Assembly: GCF_000002995.4 (NCBI RefSeq)
Contig: NW_025062479.1
Coordinates: 10,159,721-10,223,720 of the forward strand
Direction of reading: 5' to 3'
Origin: Brugia malayi
Lineage: Eukaryota; Nematoda; Chromadorea; Rhabditida; Onchocercidae
DNA length: 64,000 nucleotides
The notes under the pieces were generated by a model. That model searched no databases, was not told the DNA's origin, and worked only from the letters and a program-made list of their open reading frames with translations. Of this stretch, positions 12,491 to 24,810 are shown in pieces (within the stretch, counting starts at the first letter, position 1; each line of letters begins with the position of its first letter). A program made the position numbers and the translations under genes.

Positions 12491-13998
12491 GTAATCTCAT
12501 CAGTCATCAAAAGGAAAATACCATAGTTCGTTAAGTGCGTCAATCATTAAAACGATCTGTTATCAAACTGCTCTTATTGTTTTTTTCTTCCCCTTTCTCT
12601 TTCTGTCTCTCTCCTATCATAAACTAATTTTGCTCACTGCATCATTACAAATGTCATCAAATGAACATTATCATGAACAATGAGTTGATATTTTAACAGA
12701 ATTAATGTATTAGTAGTAATGTGAATATCAATGAATTTTTGGATGATCTTTTAGTCTGCTAACATTTTATCTATGTTTGTAATGAAAAAATATTTGATGA
12801 AACTTCAAAATAGAAATAAATGATAGCACATGAATTGAAATTTGAAATATCATTGATTTCTTAAATTATCGGGTTCGTTTTCTTTTGTTAAATTTTTTGT
12901 TTTTTGTAGTCTCACCATTTTCTCTTAATAATCCTTATGCTAATATTAAATTATTTCATGTCTAATTGATAATTTTTTCAAAAGTAGTAAGCAAAAAAGT
13001 TTCTAAGCAATCAAACTTGATTCATTGGATAATTATCATTGTAATACTATTTGAAATAAGTTTATAAATAAACGGATGAAAGTTTGCGTGTAAAGATTGG
13101 TTCAATAATTATTAATGTATGATATTTGGAGAGATACGATAAAATCAGATCGTTTCTGTAGCAATTTTTTTAAATGAAGAGAAATGAGAGCGACTAATAC
13201 TATAAACCTTTAAGAAAAAAAAGTACTATTTGAAATGAAATTATTTTATTGATTACAACTTAGTTAACAAGAAATTAACTTGTCAGTGACGCAATAAGTA
13301 AATCGTCTTACTTTTAAATGCTACTAATGGACTTATAACCATTTTACTTTTCTACAATATATATGTTGGAGAAAATGGCATGAAAAGGAAATTGGCACAT
13401 TTTATTAAACTAAATTTTCTGTCAAGAAATGTATTTTTAAATGGTGGAAAAGATTTGCTCATTTTCATTAAATTTCATTTTATTCCTTGTCAAAAACTGG
13501 TAAATATTAGAAACAAAGTAAGAAAAGTTGATAAATAAAGCTGATAATGTTACAAGTGTTGGTAAAGTTTTGTCATTAATTGAAATTAGCAGTAAGTGGA
13601 GTAATTAACAGTGCTAACATTAAATTTGATAGTGTGGTTATTGTTTTTTCATTTTTTAATATGTGGTATCATTTATTTATTTTGATAGATTAGTGATGAA
13701 GGATATATTCGATAATTATATTTTTTCATTTTCTAATTTTTTTTTTTTTGTTTCTTTGAAGTATTTCACTCGAAAAATTTGCTTGATGAGCCGGAAAAGA
13801 AGACATGATATTCCAAAAGTTCTTCAAGTAAATGTGGTTGGACAGAAAAAGAAGAAGTTTAACTGTTGCAATGTTTAGAAGACCGGTTTCGAAAAATCAG
13901 GATATTTGTTTTCTTTTTTTTTTTTAAGGAAGAAGATAAAAATTGAATAACAAGAGGTAGTGGAAGAGCGAAATAAGTGATTAGAGATCATAAAGTGC

Positions 13999-14028
13999 TA
14001 TCAAATTAAGTCAAAACTTAATTTGATA
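13999..14028. repeat. perfect hairpin, 13-bp arms
   Basis: The arms TATCAAATTAAGT and ACTTAATTTGATA are exact reverse complements separated by CAAA. The hairpin lies in non-coding spacer with no gene nearby. Its function is unknown. Confidence 0.8.
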
Positions 14029-15330
14029 CGAAATTTGTTTGTATTAGAATATTCCGGATACATTGGTATGAATAAATATAAGGAATCATTCGAAATCTTT
14101 CGATGTAATTATACCGACATTCAATGCAATTACAATCATCATACATTGCAACGATAATTTATCTAATATGATTAAAAAAAAAAAAAAGCTGTTGATTTGT
14201 GAATGAAAAAATATCAGTTGGTATTTGGCATTTATGTGAGAAAAAGAAATCTGATGAAAATTTATCGAAAATTTATTTTAATAATAAAAGAAGCTAAGTT
14301 AAAACTTAAAAAAAAATAATGAAATGAAATGTAATATTAATATAATATTAATAATGTCAATAAATTGAATGAAGTAATTTGTTGGCTGATACTGTTTTCG
14401 TTTTCTGGAAATCTCATAAATTGTTTTGTTTGCATAAATTGTTTTGATAACTAAACTACTCGACACATCTCAACAGGATGAATGTGATGTCTAATCGCAC
14501 GAATGGGACCTGAGCAATTCATACGGAAATGACAAATTCAGTCCATTTTTCGTGATTTCAAGATGAGAAAGTGAAATTTCAATTTATCGGTATTTAAAAA
14601 AAAAAACTGCCGTCCATGAAGTCAATTGTAACAATTAATTTGCTATGTGATTTAAATAGCTTGTGAGGTTTTGTCTTATAGAGGTTATTTCATGCAGCAG
14701 TACAAAAATATTTAAATTATTTAAATCCAGTAAATTGAAAATCTAAGAAAATTCATGCAATACTCAGCACAGATAAGAATTTTATCAAAATTTTTGAACG
14801 ATAATTTTGTAATGGAAAACAAGAATGATAAGAATATAACAATAATGAAGTGAAACAGACGAAAAATATAAGAAAACTCAAGTTTGTTAATTAATTTAAC
14901 TAATTGTATAAGGATAATTTTTAAAAAAATTAAAAAAAAAAGAGAAGAAATGAAATTTTCAAAAAGGGAAAGTAGAAAAAAAAATAGAAGAAAAAGAGAA
15001 ATCAGAGGAGAAATATGAAATGTAATATAATTTGTTAGTGATGAGGAAATTATCATGATTTTAAATGTAAAAAATGAATTTAAAAAAAAACAAGGAATAT
15101 ATAGCAGCATAAGCAGTGATAATAATAACAGTAACAGCAGTAGTAGTGGAAGAAGAATAAATTCATATTTGAAATACAAATAACTATTCATAACCATAAA
15201 CAAATATATTCGGAGATCAAGGAGGCATATATTCCTAGGTTGACAATTGGATACATCAATCTCTTTATTGTATGTATACGATGAAAATTAAAATTTTTCT
15301 TTCTTTTCTTTCTTAATGTTTATTATAACA

Positions 15331-15355
15331 GATAATAATAATAATAATAGTAAAA

Positions 15356-15409
<54 letters not shown>

Positions 15410-15415
15410 GTAAAA

Positions 15416-15470
<55 letters not shown>

Positions 15471-15595
15471 TAATAATAATAATAGTGATAACAACAATAA
15501 TAGTGATAACAATACCAATTACGGTAACGATATCAATAATAGTAACGACATCAATAATGATAACGATATCAATAATAACTGATAATATTAATAAT
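15331..15595. repeat. AAT trinucleotide microsatellite
   Basis: A long run of AAT units is broken by AGT, GAT and AAC variants and by two copies of a GTAAAAATAGT interruption. It produces poly-Asn on the plus strand and poly-Ile/Leu on the minus strand; neither is a gene. Confidence 0.95.
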
Positions 15596-15799
15596 TTACA
15601 AATGGTATTGTTATTGTAGTAGTAAGCAATACCAGTAGTAGTAGTAGTAGTAGAAGTAACTTCATAGAAAAAGAACAACAAGTAAAAAAAAAGTGCCGAA
15701 GGCGTTTTTCGGTAAAATGACTTGTAAATCGAATAAAATAGTGACTGAAACTTGCTGGGCAAGTATGGATGTACGAAAATATAACAGAATGTTAAGGAT

Positions 15800-15850
15800 A
15801 TATGTGTATGTGTGTGTGTATGCATGTGTGTTTGTATATTTGTGTGTATG
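15800..15850. repeat. imperfect GT microsatellite
   Basis: Alternating TATGTG and GTGTGT units with scattered substitutions. Confidence 0.85.
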
Positions 15851-16217
15851 GATATACAGGCTTTAATAAAGGTAAAGGTAAGGGGGAGGGGAAAGGAGGT
15901 GTGTACATTGATGTATATCTGCATGTCTTCAAGATTAGGGTGTATCGAAATCGCGGGTACTTAAAGAAACGACTACAGCTCAAATTAGTATTGAGATTTA
16001 CCATCCATACGGCAGTGATTATTGTTGTTATTTATACTATTTAAATAATTCTATTTTAGTATCATTCACTTAACATAGGTTGATATTTCAATTCTATACG
16101 TTATTTCACACTTTTCCACTTTATTGTATTCTTTTTTTTTTTTTGCATCGTATTTCTTAATTTTTTTTAGCCATACGATTAAAATTTCTTTTTGCAATTT
16201 AGCAAGGATTAGCAAGA

Positions 16218-18117
16218 ATGAATACGGTGAGCACCAATTTTATTTTATTTCATTTTCTTTTTCCTTGAAATATTGATGCTTTAAAAAGTTAGAATAATTG
16301 TAAATTGTTCATTATTAAGTAGCAATGTTGAAAGAAAGAAAGAATGAAGCAATTAAATGACAGGTGTTTTTTTTTAAATGATTATTTGAAATGTGACAAG
16401 ATGTAATTCAAATTTTTTGCATTCATAACTTGATTAAAATTGTATTTATTCATAAGTAATCATATTTTCAGTTTTGTTGATCACGTCTATGATCCGTTTT
16501 TTTTTCTTTCCTTTTCTACTGAAATTTGAAAAGTTTAAAATTTTGAATTTGAAAAATTTTCAAAACAAAAACAGAATTTTTACAGAAATATTTGTACATC
16601 AACATTCTACCTTTTTACATTTCCACTTAAAACAATCCTATTTTTCAGCTACAGTTACTGGGAGTTTTGCTAATTGGAACGCTAATAGATCCAGTTTATA
16701 GCTGTTTCGGTGGTGGTTCATGCTGCTGTCCACCAGCAAAACCATCTTGTGGTTGTGCTAGTACCTGTGGTGGTGGTGGAGGGTAAGCTTTCTTCTTTTT
16801 TCTCTTTCTCTATAATCATTTATAATTTTATTTACAATTACTTATTATTAAGTTCACTTATGAAATACTATTAATTAAATAAATTGTTACTGTTATTGTT
16901 ACTTTTCCTCCTTCTTTTCAGTCTTTAATTTATATAAGAGATAAGAAAGAATGAGTAAATGAAAATTGAACAATTAGAATAATTAATTATATTAAAAGGT
17001 TAGAGTAATTAATTGTATTAAAAAAAATTTTTCGGTTATAGTATAAGGAATAAATTTTATAACGAATTATCAATTTTTAACTTTAACAGTGACAAATTTT
17101 TAAGAATGTGTAAAATTAACAGTGTAGATTATTCTTCATTAAGGAGTTGCATTAAGAAAATCTCGCTTTAATAATTAATCATTTAAATGGACTTGAGCGT
17201 ATTATATTATCATACTTAACAAAATGAAACTTCATTTCAATTTAAAATAAAAAAAGAATACTTTTTCAGAACTTAAATTTATATATATTTCAATCTTATG
17301 AAGGAGGTTAAATTAAAATGTTAGAATTTTATTAAATTTTATATTTTTACTGGAAGAATTACTTTGATCTTTTAACATGAAGAGACGATTTATTTGGTTT
17401 GTTTTTGTTTTTGAGTTTTTTGAAATCCTAACATGTTGTCTCTTTTTCAGATATGCAACGCCACCAAAAGGATATGCAGCACCTCCTCCACCTCCTTCCT
17501 ATGCGGTACCTCCACCACCACCACCACCACCACCACCACCACCTCCTTCCTATGCGGCACCACCTTCCTATGCGGCGCAACCTCCACCTCCTTCCTATGG
17601 GGCACCACCTGCGCCGTATGCAGCACAACCTGCTTATGGAGCACCATCTTACGGAGCTGCACCATCATACAGTGGAGGAGGAGATGCTTACGGAGGAGGA
17701 GGAAGAGCAATCTATGATGGAGGAGTTGGTTACGGAAGCAGCGGTGCTTCACAATACGGCGGAGGTGGAGCAGCGGGCGGAATATACGGAGGGGCTGCAC
17801 CTGAATTACCACCACCACCGCCACCTGCACAACAGGTCAATCAGCAACCGTTTCAGGAGCAGTCATCAGCACTGACTGCGGAAGCTCCTCCTATGGCTGC
17901 ACCTGCTCCAGCACCTTCATATCAGGAGCAATCACAACCGCTACCAGCTCCAGCTCCCGGACCATCAGCATTTGCGGAACAAGGTAGCAGTGGAGCTCTT
18001 GCACAAACATATCAAGAAGCCGGCAGTGATACAGCGATAGCTGGTAGCCAGGCGGGCAGTGGTTACCGTGATCGATTGAAGTTTGCAAAAGTCTTCAAGC
18101 AACGATTGGCGAGTTAG
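16218..18117 (+). CDS. secreted Cys/Pro/Gly/Tyr-rich structural-type protein
   Basis: Three exons join in frame: 16218-16226, 16649-16782 and 17451-18117, giving 269 residues and TAG. The start is the ATG after TGCAATTTAG|CAAGGATTAGCAAGA, an acceptor-like site 15 bases upstream that would suit trans-splicing. The first exon holds only MNT; it is joined to LQLLGVLLIGTLIDPVYS, giving a clear signal peptide. Then come a Cys-rich patch (CFGGGSCCCPP, CGCAS) with a Gly run, a Pro-rich region with about ten prolines in a row and repeated PSYAAP/PPSYGAP motifs, a Gly/Tyr-rich part (YGGGG), a Gln/Pro/Ala-rich part with repeated YQEQS-type blocks, and a basic tail (RDRLKFAKVFKQRLAS). The composition suits an extracellular matrix, cuticle, eggshell or microfilarial-sheath component in which tyrosines may be cross-linked. 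The N-terminal Cys-Gly-Pro patch resembles nematode ground-like proteins, but I see no ground-like domain. Exact family unknown. Confidence 0.85.
17512..17542 (+). repeat. CCA trinucleotide run inside the Pro-rich gene
   Basis: About ten CCA/CCT codons encode the longest polyproline stretch. It is probably length-variable, and frame is kept because the unit is a codon. Confidence 0.9.
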
Positions 18118-19315
18118 GCTCTATAAAACATTAATTTCTTATCTTTCCTCTTTACCTGTGCCTTTTTATCCTAATTCAAGGAATGATTAGAGGATTTTTT
18201 TTTTTTGTTTCCTTATTTTTCTTTTTTATTTTTTACTTGTACAAATCCTAGTATTATCAATTTTATATTATTTCACTTTTCTTAATTTGAATTTTATCAA
18301 AAAAAAAATTAATGTATTCTTGGTATTATATGTATCCAACTACTTTATCATTTAATTTTATCAATTTCTTCTCTATCATCTGTTACCATTATTATCCATT
18401 TTGAATATTTATATATATCGATTTGTTTACAATGATTTTGTGCTGTTTGTATATGTCGTCAATAAGATTACTGGAAACATTGCTTGGAATTCTTACAATT
18501 TACAGCTAATTCGACGCACAATTTGAAATTGAAGGCTAAAACACTTGAATAGGAAATCAAAAAAAGAAAAAAAAGGGACAAAAACAAAACCATTTCTCCT
18601 GTTTTACTATATAGTTAACGTAATTGCATCTAAATAACTAGTCGACTTGTTTAAATCTTCTTGCAGTCCTATCTTTTTTTTTTTTTTTGATGGTTTCATA
18701 AAATTTCAGATATCTACTATCTTTTCTCCTTTTCCTTCTTTTTTTTTATCAAGTAGAAATTTGTTTCCATGGCGCACTTGATAGGGTATGTAATAGAAAG
18801 ATTGGAAAAAAAGCAAAATTTAATGTATGCTTTGCTAATTTCATCCAAATAGCAAATGTTAATTTAAGTTTATATTGTGGGAGATTAGTTGTTTGAAGTG
18901 ATTTTTTTTTTTTTTTTTTACACCTTCTAAATCAAAATGCAAATAAGCTGTTTTTTTTAATATTCTTGCAATTATTTATTTCAAATTATGGTCAACAATG
19001 TTATCTAGTATAAGTGCAAAGATAGAATTTAATTGAAACAGACTTAAGAAATCCAAGTATGATAGACAGTTGGAAGAAAGATCACTTAAAAAAACTGCTA
19101 AATTTTATACTTCATCTAATTTAAAAATCTGAACACATCTAAAATTAACATTAAATCTGAGATAATGCTGGAAAAAATACCTTTGAAATTTTATAATTCA
19201 TCCATTTAATAATTTAATCGTCTAACACTATTATCAATTTCTAACTATGAACATAAAAAATTTAATAATTTTAAAATTTATCGGTTATTTAAAAAAACTC
19301 CGGAAAAAGGTATTA

Positions 19316-19440
19316 CTAATAATAATAATAATTAATAATAATAATGATAATATTAATATAATAATAATAATAATATTAATATAATAATTATTAATAGTAG
19401 TAATAGTACTTCCATTAATAGTAACAATACTACTATTGCT
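19316..19440. repeat. AAT/ATT-type microsatellite
   Basis: Interrupted AAT, TAATAT and TAG units in AT-rich spacer. Confidence 0.85.
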
Positions 19441-19586
19441 ACTATTATTAGAATGTTTTTAATTAATTGAAAATTTCATTTCTTCTTTTTACAACAACAT
19501 TAACGAACCGCCGAATGCTTCTCCCTTTTAGAACAATGCGATATACGAAATACTTTTGCTTTAGCCGCATTATTGAAGCACGAAAG

Positions 19587-19628
19587 AATTACATTTGGTT
19601 GATTGAATAAAATCAACCAAATGTAATT
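19587..19628. repeat. perfect hairpin, 18-bp arms
   Basis: The arm AATTACATTTGGTTGATT (19587-19604) is exactly complementary to 19611-19628 across a six-base loop. It lies about 1.5 kb after the Pro-rich gene. It has no flanking terminal repeats that would mark a transposon. Confidence 0.9.
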
Positions 19629-20394
19629 TCATTGATGAAATAAACGAAGGAAGAAAAACTGGAATTTTTTGAATTATCATTGACGAAATCAAAATATGTC
19701 GCTCATTTCTTGCAAGTTAACAACATCGTTTAACAATAGCTCACATATCTTTTATTATTGCCTGAAGGGATTTAAATCTGATAGAAAATTAAAATATGTG
19801 ATGTTCAGTTTTTTTGCGGAATTTAATTTGGTCGATGACGTATTCCACTTTCTGCTCTCTCTCTTTCTTTTTTTTCTCCTTTTTGCTTTTTTGAAAAGGA
19901 ATTAATTATATATCATTCATTCATCATTTCTTTTGCTTTTCTTTCTCTTTCTGCCCGTTTTTCTTTTTCTCTGACAAAAATTTCGTCGTCAATTATTGTC
20001 AATTTGAAAATTGAAAAATGAATTATTTGAGAGAAAGTTCTAATGCACTTTATAACAATATGTATATGAAGAAAAAAGAAGGAAGACGATAAACTAAAAA
20101 ATGTGAACTGATCATAATTGCAGCAGTAAACAGTAACATTAAATCATTGTTAAAATTTGTTACAAATTAACAACAACAATTATGTGTTAAAATTTGTGTT
20201 ACAGAATTTCCATTAATTAATTATTTTACAAAAACTTGTATCGCTTTTTTATCCTTTCTTATTTTGATCTTGTTTAATTTTCTTTTTCGCTTGTTTAACT
20301 GTTCATCATTTAGTAAATCGTTTGGTTATAACCAAATAGATACACATCGAAATTGAAGTTTTATAATCCATATTAACGCAAATATTAATATTAG

Positions 20395-20490
20395 TAGCAA
20401 CAACAATTATGTTATCAACAACAATAACAACAACAACACAAAACAATAATAAGACGAACAACGACAACAATAAAACAACAGTAGCGACAA
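20395..20490. repeat. AAC/CAA microsatellite
   Basis: Repeated CAACAA and ACAATA units with GAC interruptions. No gene is implied. Confidence 0.85.
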
Positions 20491-21088
20491 CAAAATTTTA
20501 AAATCAAATTTATTATACGAAGCAATTTCCAAATTGGCACATCATTAATCGTACGTCGTAAACAGTTCTTTGTTCATAGATGCCATAAAGCAGATCCTTA
20601 CATTGTTATCCGATAGATATTCTTAAACAAGTTTTTTTTTTCTTTTTTTTTTTTTATTATACTTTGATTTAAAAAGAAAAAAAAAATTCGCTTTTTTGTT
20701 TTTTCTTTGTCAACAATGGGAACATCTTTGAATAATATATGACACGTTGTGAACCGTATAAGATGCGAATTCTTTCTCATTTTAATAAAATTAATTGGAA
20801 GTTGTATGATCCGTTGCTACACAATCTTAAGTCATGAATAAGAAAAGGATGAAAATAGGAACAAAAAAAAATATTTTGAACTGAGTGTGAGTAAAAAAGG
20901 GATGAGATCATTTTTACATTTCGTATGAAAATTTGAAATTATGAGGAAAATGAAATAGAGCGAGCAATTAACTGAATAATAAATAAAATGCTTTTTTTTT
21001 TTTATTTTGCTGAATAAATTTAAAAAATGATTAACTTCTTGAAGTTACATTTCATTCTACTCAAATGAAAAAAGTAATATATGAAGAG

Positions 21089-21151
21089 GATTCATTCAAA
21101 TATTAATGAATATGAATTAATATTTGAATGAATCTTAATTCATATTCATTA
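21089..21151. repeat. two overlapping, competing hairpins
   Basis: Arms 21089-21107 (GATTCATTCAAATATTAAT) and 21116-21134 are exact reverse complements. The middle of that hairpin, TAATGAATATGAATTA (21104-21119), is in turn an exact reverse complement of 21136-21151. The two stems cannot form together. Confidence 0.9.
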
Positions 21152-21599
21152 CTTAATTGGTCATCAATTCAAGAATTATTTTCTGATATATTTCATTTTT
21201 ATTCATAAAACAAGCATTTTTTTCTTAGTATAAAGCATAATATGTTGAAAAAAACAGATAAGACTTATTTCTATATTAAATCCATAAAGTAGAAGTTTGT
21301 AGACTAAAGACTGTCTAATTTGAACATAAATTTATTCCTTAAATATAAAACATTAAATTGTTTCAATTCCTTTTTTTTTAAAAAAAAAATGGGAAAGCAT
21401 TTCTCCGAATTCATCTTCCAACTGGTAGCTAAGCTTGTTATAATCTGCAAACAACAAATATTTGCATTGCTTAATGTGTTGTAAATTACTCCCAATTTTA
21501 TTGTTATCATCTTCCAAACTGGCAATCAAATTTAGATTCGATTGTTAAAAAGTTGTAAGCTATTTGTTCGATGAACTTTGTTGTAATTCAAATCTCCTT

Positions 21600-21900
21600 G
21601 TGATTGGAAATATCGCAGAGGTCTTCCAATCTGACGCAATGTTATCAACCAATTCCCACTATATTAAGAGTAAAGGTCATCTGTGAGTGACAGCTTCTTT
21701 ACTCACTGCAATCTAACACTTTGTTCTAAGCTAATGCTCACTATATGACGAGCTAAAACTAACATTTGGGTTCAATTTCTTGGGTATCGCAAGCTGAGCC
21801 TCAGTTATCTCAGCATGCACTCATTCACTTGCAGCAAGCGGTGATGCAATGCAACAGTGGCGGTAACCGACGGAGCGAAAGTACGACAATTTAGCGAATA
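21600..21900. other. GC-richer island, coding status unclear
   Basis: About 300 bp stand out from the AT-rich surroundings. A plus-strand frame is open from about 21766 to a TAG at 21892-21894 and ends QQAVMQCNSGGNRRSESTTI; it contains the acceptor-like TTCACTTGCAG. Minus-strand frames are also open over most of it. It could be a lone exon, a promoter or a non-coding RNA. Confidence 0.3.
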
Positions 21901-23599
21901 TTTAGCAGAATATTCGTATAATCCTATTACTGTATGAGGATATTGTAAGGTTATTAGCCAGCGTTTGAAGTTATGATAACAGCAAGAATGTATATTACTA
22001 CAAACTTATCTGTCATTGAAAATGATAATTTGAAAGATTTTCTGGAGTACCACTAATTTACTTATTAATGATTCACATCTCTTTCAAAGTTTCATTTTAT
22101 TTTCATTTAAGATAACTTTTAGAAATTAAAAAAGAAGAAAAAGAACATACATAAAACAAAAAATAATCTTTAACTAATTCCTAATGTCTTTCGCACAAAG
22201 ATCTGATATAAGCAAGTATTATCAAATAAATCTTCAAAATTCAAAAAGCAAAGACGAGAAGTCAATCGATCATGCTTGCATATCATAGCTTTTTGCCAGT
22301 TAATTTTGAAGAAATTTCACGAAAAAAAATCATGGAGAAATTTTACGAATTATTTAAAATGTCAATTAAAAATATAAGAAAATCACAGCTACAATTAAAT
22401 TAAAATCAAAGTGCTGTTGACAGTGTTTCAAAAAAATGTATAATTTGAAGATGTAAATTGCATTCACCATGCAACGGATGTCTCAGGCATCCTGAAATGT
22501 GGAATATCTTTTATCCCTTTTTTCGTTCTTCGTATTTCCGAATCTAATGCATTGATCTGTAAAATTACCAATAGAAAAGATTCGACCAGGATAAGTGGAA
22601 GTGCAAAAATTTTCAAAAATATTTAAACTAAATTGAACTGCAAAAATTTCAGAGGTACATGGACGTTAAAATTAAATGTTAAAATTTCAAAAATGTTTTA
22701 GCGCCAAACTCAAACAAATTAAACTGCAAAAAATTTTTCAAGAAACCAGTTCTAGCACCGCGATTTCAAAATATGACATATGAAATTTATATTGCAACCA
22801 TTTATCTTACATGTAAAAAACATTTGATAAAAGATAGTTTTCAAACATTGTACTCAATCGATTAAGGAATAATGGATAATTTGACGAAAGCAAGTTTATT
22901 AAGAACTGATATTCTCTAGAATTGTTGTAAATCTTTCGTTCTATCTGATACGAATCTCCTGTTTCTCTTTATTTCTAAATAACTAGCATACTTTTCTTTG
23001 CATTTAATTTTATGATTTCAATTTCTTTTTTTCAACAAAAATTTAAAAATACAAAAATTACTGTTGTAAGTAAATTCCAAAACAATTTAATATGTTTACG
23101 AGATTTCGCAGTTTGTTTTCTCATTAAAAGAGTGTAACATTTTTAGCAATAAAATGGGAAAGAAATAGTAAACTGAAACTAAAGTTTAAAATATATGATT
23201 TTAATTTAATTCATATTTCAATGATTTTATAATTTAACCAAAAAATTTTAGATCAACTAAACTTGTCATTGTTTAAACTTTCACATATAATTTTACACCA
23301 CAAATTATTCCATTTATTTTTCCTTTGTTTTCTTATCCATTCATTTCATTTGAAAGCTTTATAATTTATCCAGTCGTTTCTATTTTCTGTTCGTCTATAA
23401 AATATACATCACTTCGTAAACTATCCAAATTACAAATAAAATTACACAACATTTTTAGTTCTAACATCACATCGAAATATATCAAAATTTCACACCATGT
23501 TATCGAATGAAACAAAAAAAAACAAACCAAACAACGTTTCAGTGGCCATCATCTCATATCATATAACTACTTAGTATGTCATTCATAATGTGCAATAAT

Positions 23600-23910
23600 T
23601 TTTTTTGATTTCAAAGTGTGTGGCCTGAAATGTGCGGCAATTCCTCATAACGCATTTAACCGAACGGCAGACCACCCACGATGCTTTTGATATCTTATGT
23701 CGTGAGTTTTCAAAAAATTAAGATTTTTGGTTGGTTACAAGACTTTTTGCATTATATTTCACACTCACATACACGTGCTGACATTCAGTCATGTATCGTA
23801 CACATATATCACACACGTTTAATGTTAAAGGAGAAGGAAGCATTGGATGAGTGTACCCACCACCAATTCTTGGACAACATTAAGAGAATTTCATATGTTA
23901 GCAATTAGTG
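23600..23910. other. GC-richer island, coding status unclear
   Basis: Includes a plus-strand frame ending KVCGLKCAAIPHNAF...PRCF and TGA at about 23689, then a plus-strand ORF 23681-23908 (75 codons, ending LDNIKRISYVSN). The minus strand is also open over part. The codon choice looks less AT-driven than the flanks, but I could not connect these pieces into a gene or recognise a domain. Confidence 0.25.
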
Positions 23911-24748
23911 CTTTGAAGGTATAGCAGTATTGATTGATTGTTTTAAAAGAGAATTTTTTCTTCCAATTAAAAAAAATTATATAGCCGAATATTGATAAAA
24001 TTAATTTAATCGGGGATTTTTAATTTTTTTTTGTAAGAAAAAATGATTAAAAATAAGAGCATATTATGCACTTTTTTTCTTTGTTCTTTTCTTTTTTTTT
24101 AAAGTTTTTGATTTAATTTTTATCTTTTTTTTCTCCCTTTGTTTCTCTTTTTTTTAAAACTATTTTTATCATTTTTTCTTTTTTTGTAAATTGGATTGAA
24201 ATTCTTGCTCTTTGTTCTTAACGAATTCTGTAATGTTTCATTATTGCAACAAAGTGATTGCTTTAAGAATTTTTCTTCGAACAAATTTTCATCAATAATG
24301 TAAACTGGAATTTTCATCTAAACAGATTTGATGTGATGTGATGAGATGAGATGAATTGACTAATGGATGTTGTTAGATAATCGAAAAGATGAAGGAACAG
24401 TGCATCTGTTTGAGCAGGAATGATTAGAAGAAATGAATGAATGATACGACGAGGTCATATGCAAACAATTTTCAGATTAGAAAAAGAAGTACAAGAACAT
24501 CTTAATTTATCTTTAAAATACGAAATATTACAATTTACATTTAAAAATAACGAAATATCTTGGTTTACCTTAGAAAAGATAATGAGGACAAATTACTCCA
24601 TTTGATACGTCACAATTTTATCATATTTTATTTGTTTAAATGAAAAAGAAAATAAGCAAAAAATAATTGAACAAATTGACAAAACTAATTTTAATCATTA
24701 TTATTTTTCTCTAATTTACAGCAATTTATATAGCTCAAATAAATAGTT

Positions 24749-24810
24749 CAAAATTTATTTAATTTAAAACTTTTCTTTTCAAAATTTATTTAATTTAAAA
24801 CTTTTCTTTT
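24749..24810. repeat. perfect 31-bp tandem duplication
   Basis: Bases 24749-24779 are repeated exactly at 24780-24810. Two identical adjacent copies in AT-rich spacer point to a recent slip. Confidence 0.95.

Larger units (their letters stand above)
10730..16217. other. spacer between WNK and the secreted Pro-rich gene
   Basis: After the WNK stop come the 3' UTR and 5.5 kb of AT-rich DNA. It holds a short minus-strand ORF (11421-11591), a GC-enriched island (about 12330-12490), a small perfect hairpin (13999-14028) and microsatellites (15331-15595 and 15800-15850). The longer minus-strand frames at 14721-15203 and 15288-15924 are runs of Leu/Ile made by AT-rich and AAT-repeat DNA, and I do not regard them as genes. 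Confidence 0.7.

Noticed and set aside
14460..14580. Coding-looking minus-strand frame ending SFPYELLRSHSCD
   Set aside because: Bounded upstream by an in-frame stop with no AG acceptor and no ATG between, so it cannot be an ordinary exon.
14721..15203. 160-codon minus-strand Leu/Ile/Phe-rich ORF
   Set aside because: Low-complexity translation of A-rich DNA; no recognisable domain and no raised G+C.
15288..15924. Poly-Leu, poly-Ile and poly-Asn ORFs
   Set aside because: Produced by the AAT microsatellite on either strand.
17428..17875. Overlapping ORFs in other frames of the Pro-rich gene
   Set aside because: Shadows of the CCA/GGA-rich exon; only one frame joins to the signal peptide through correct splice sites.
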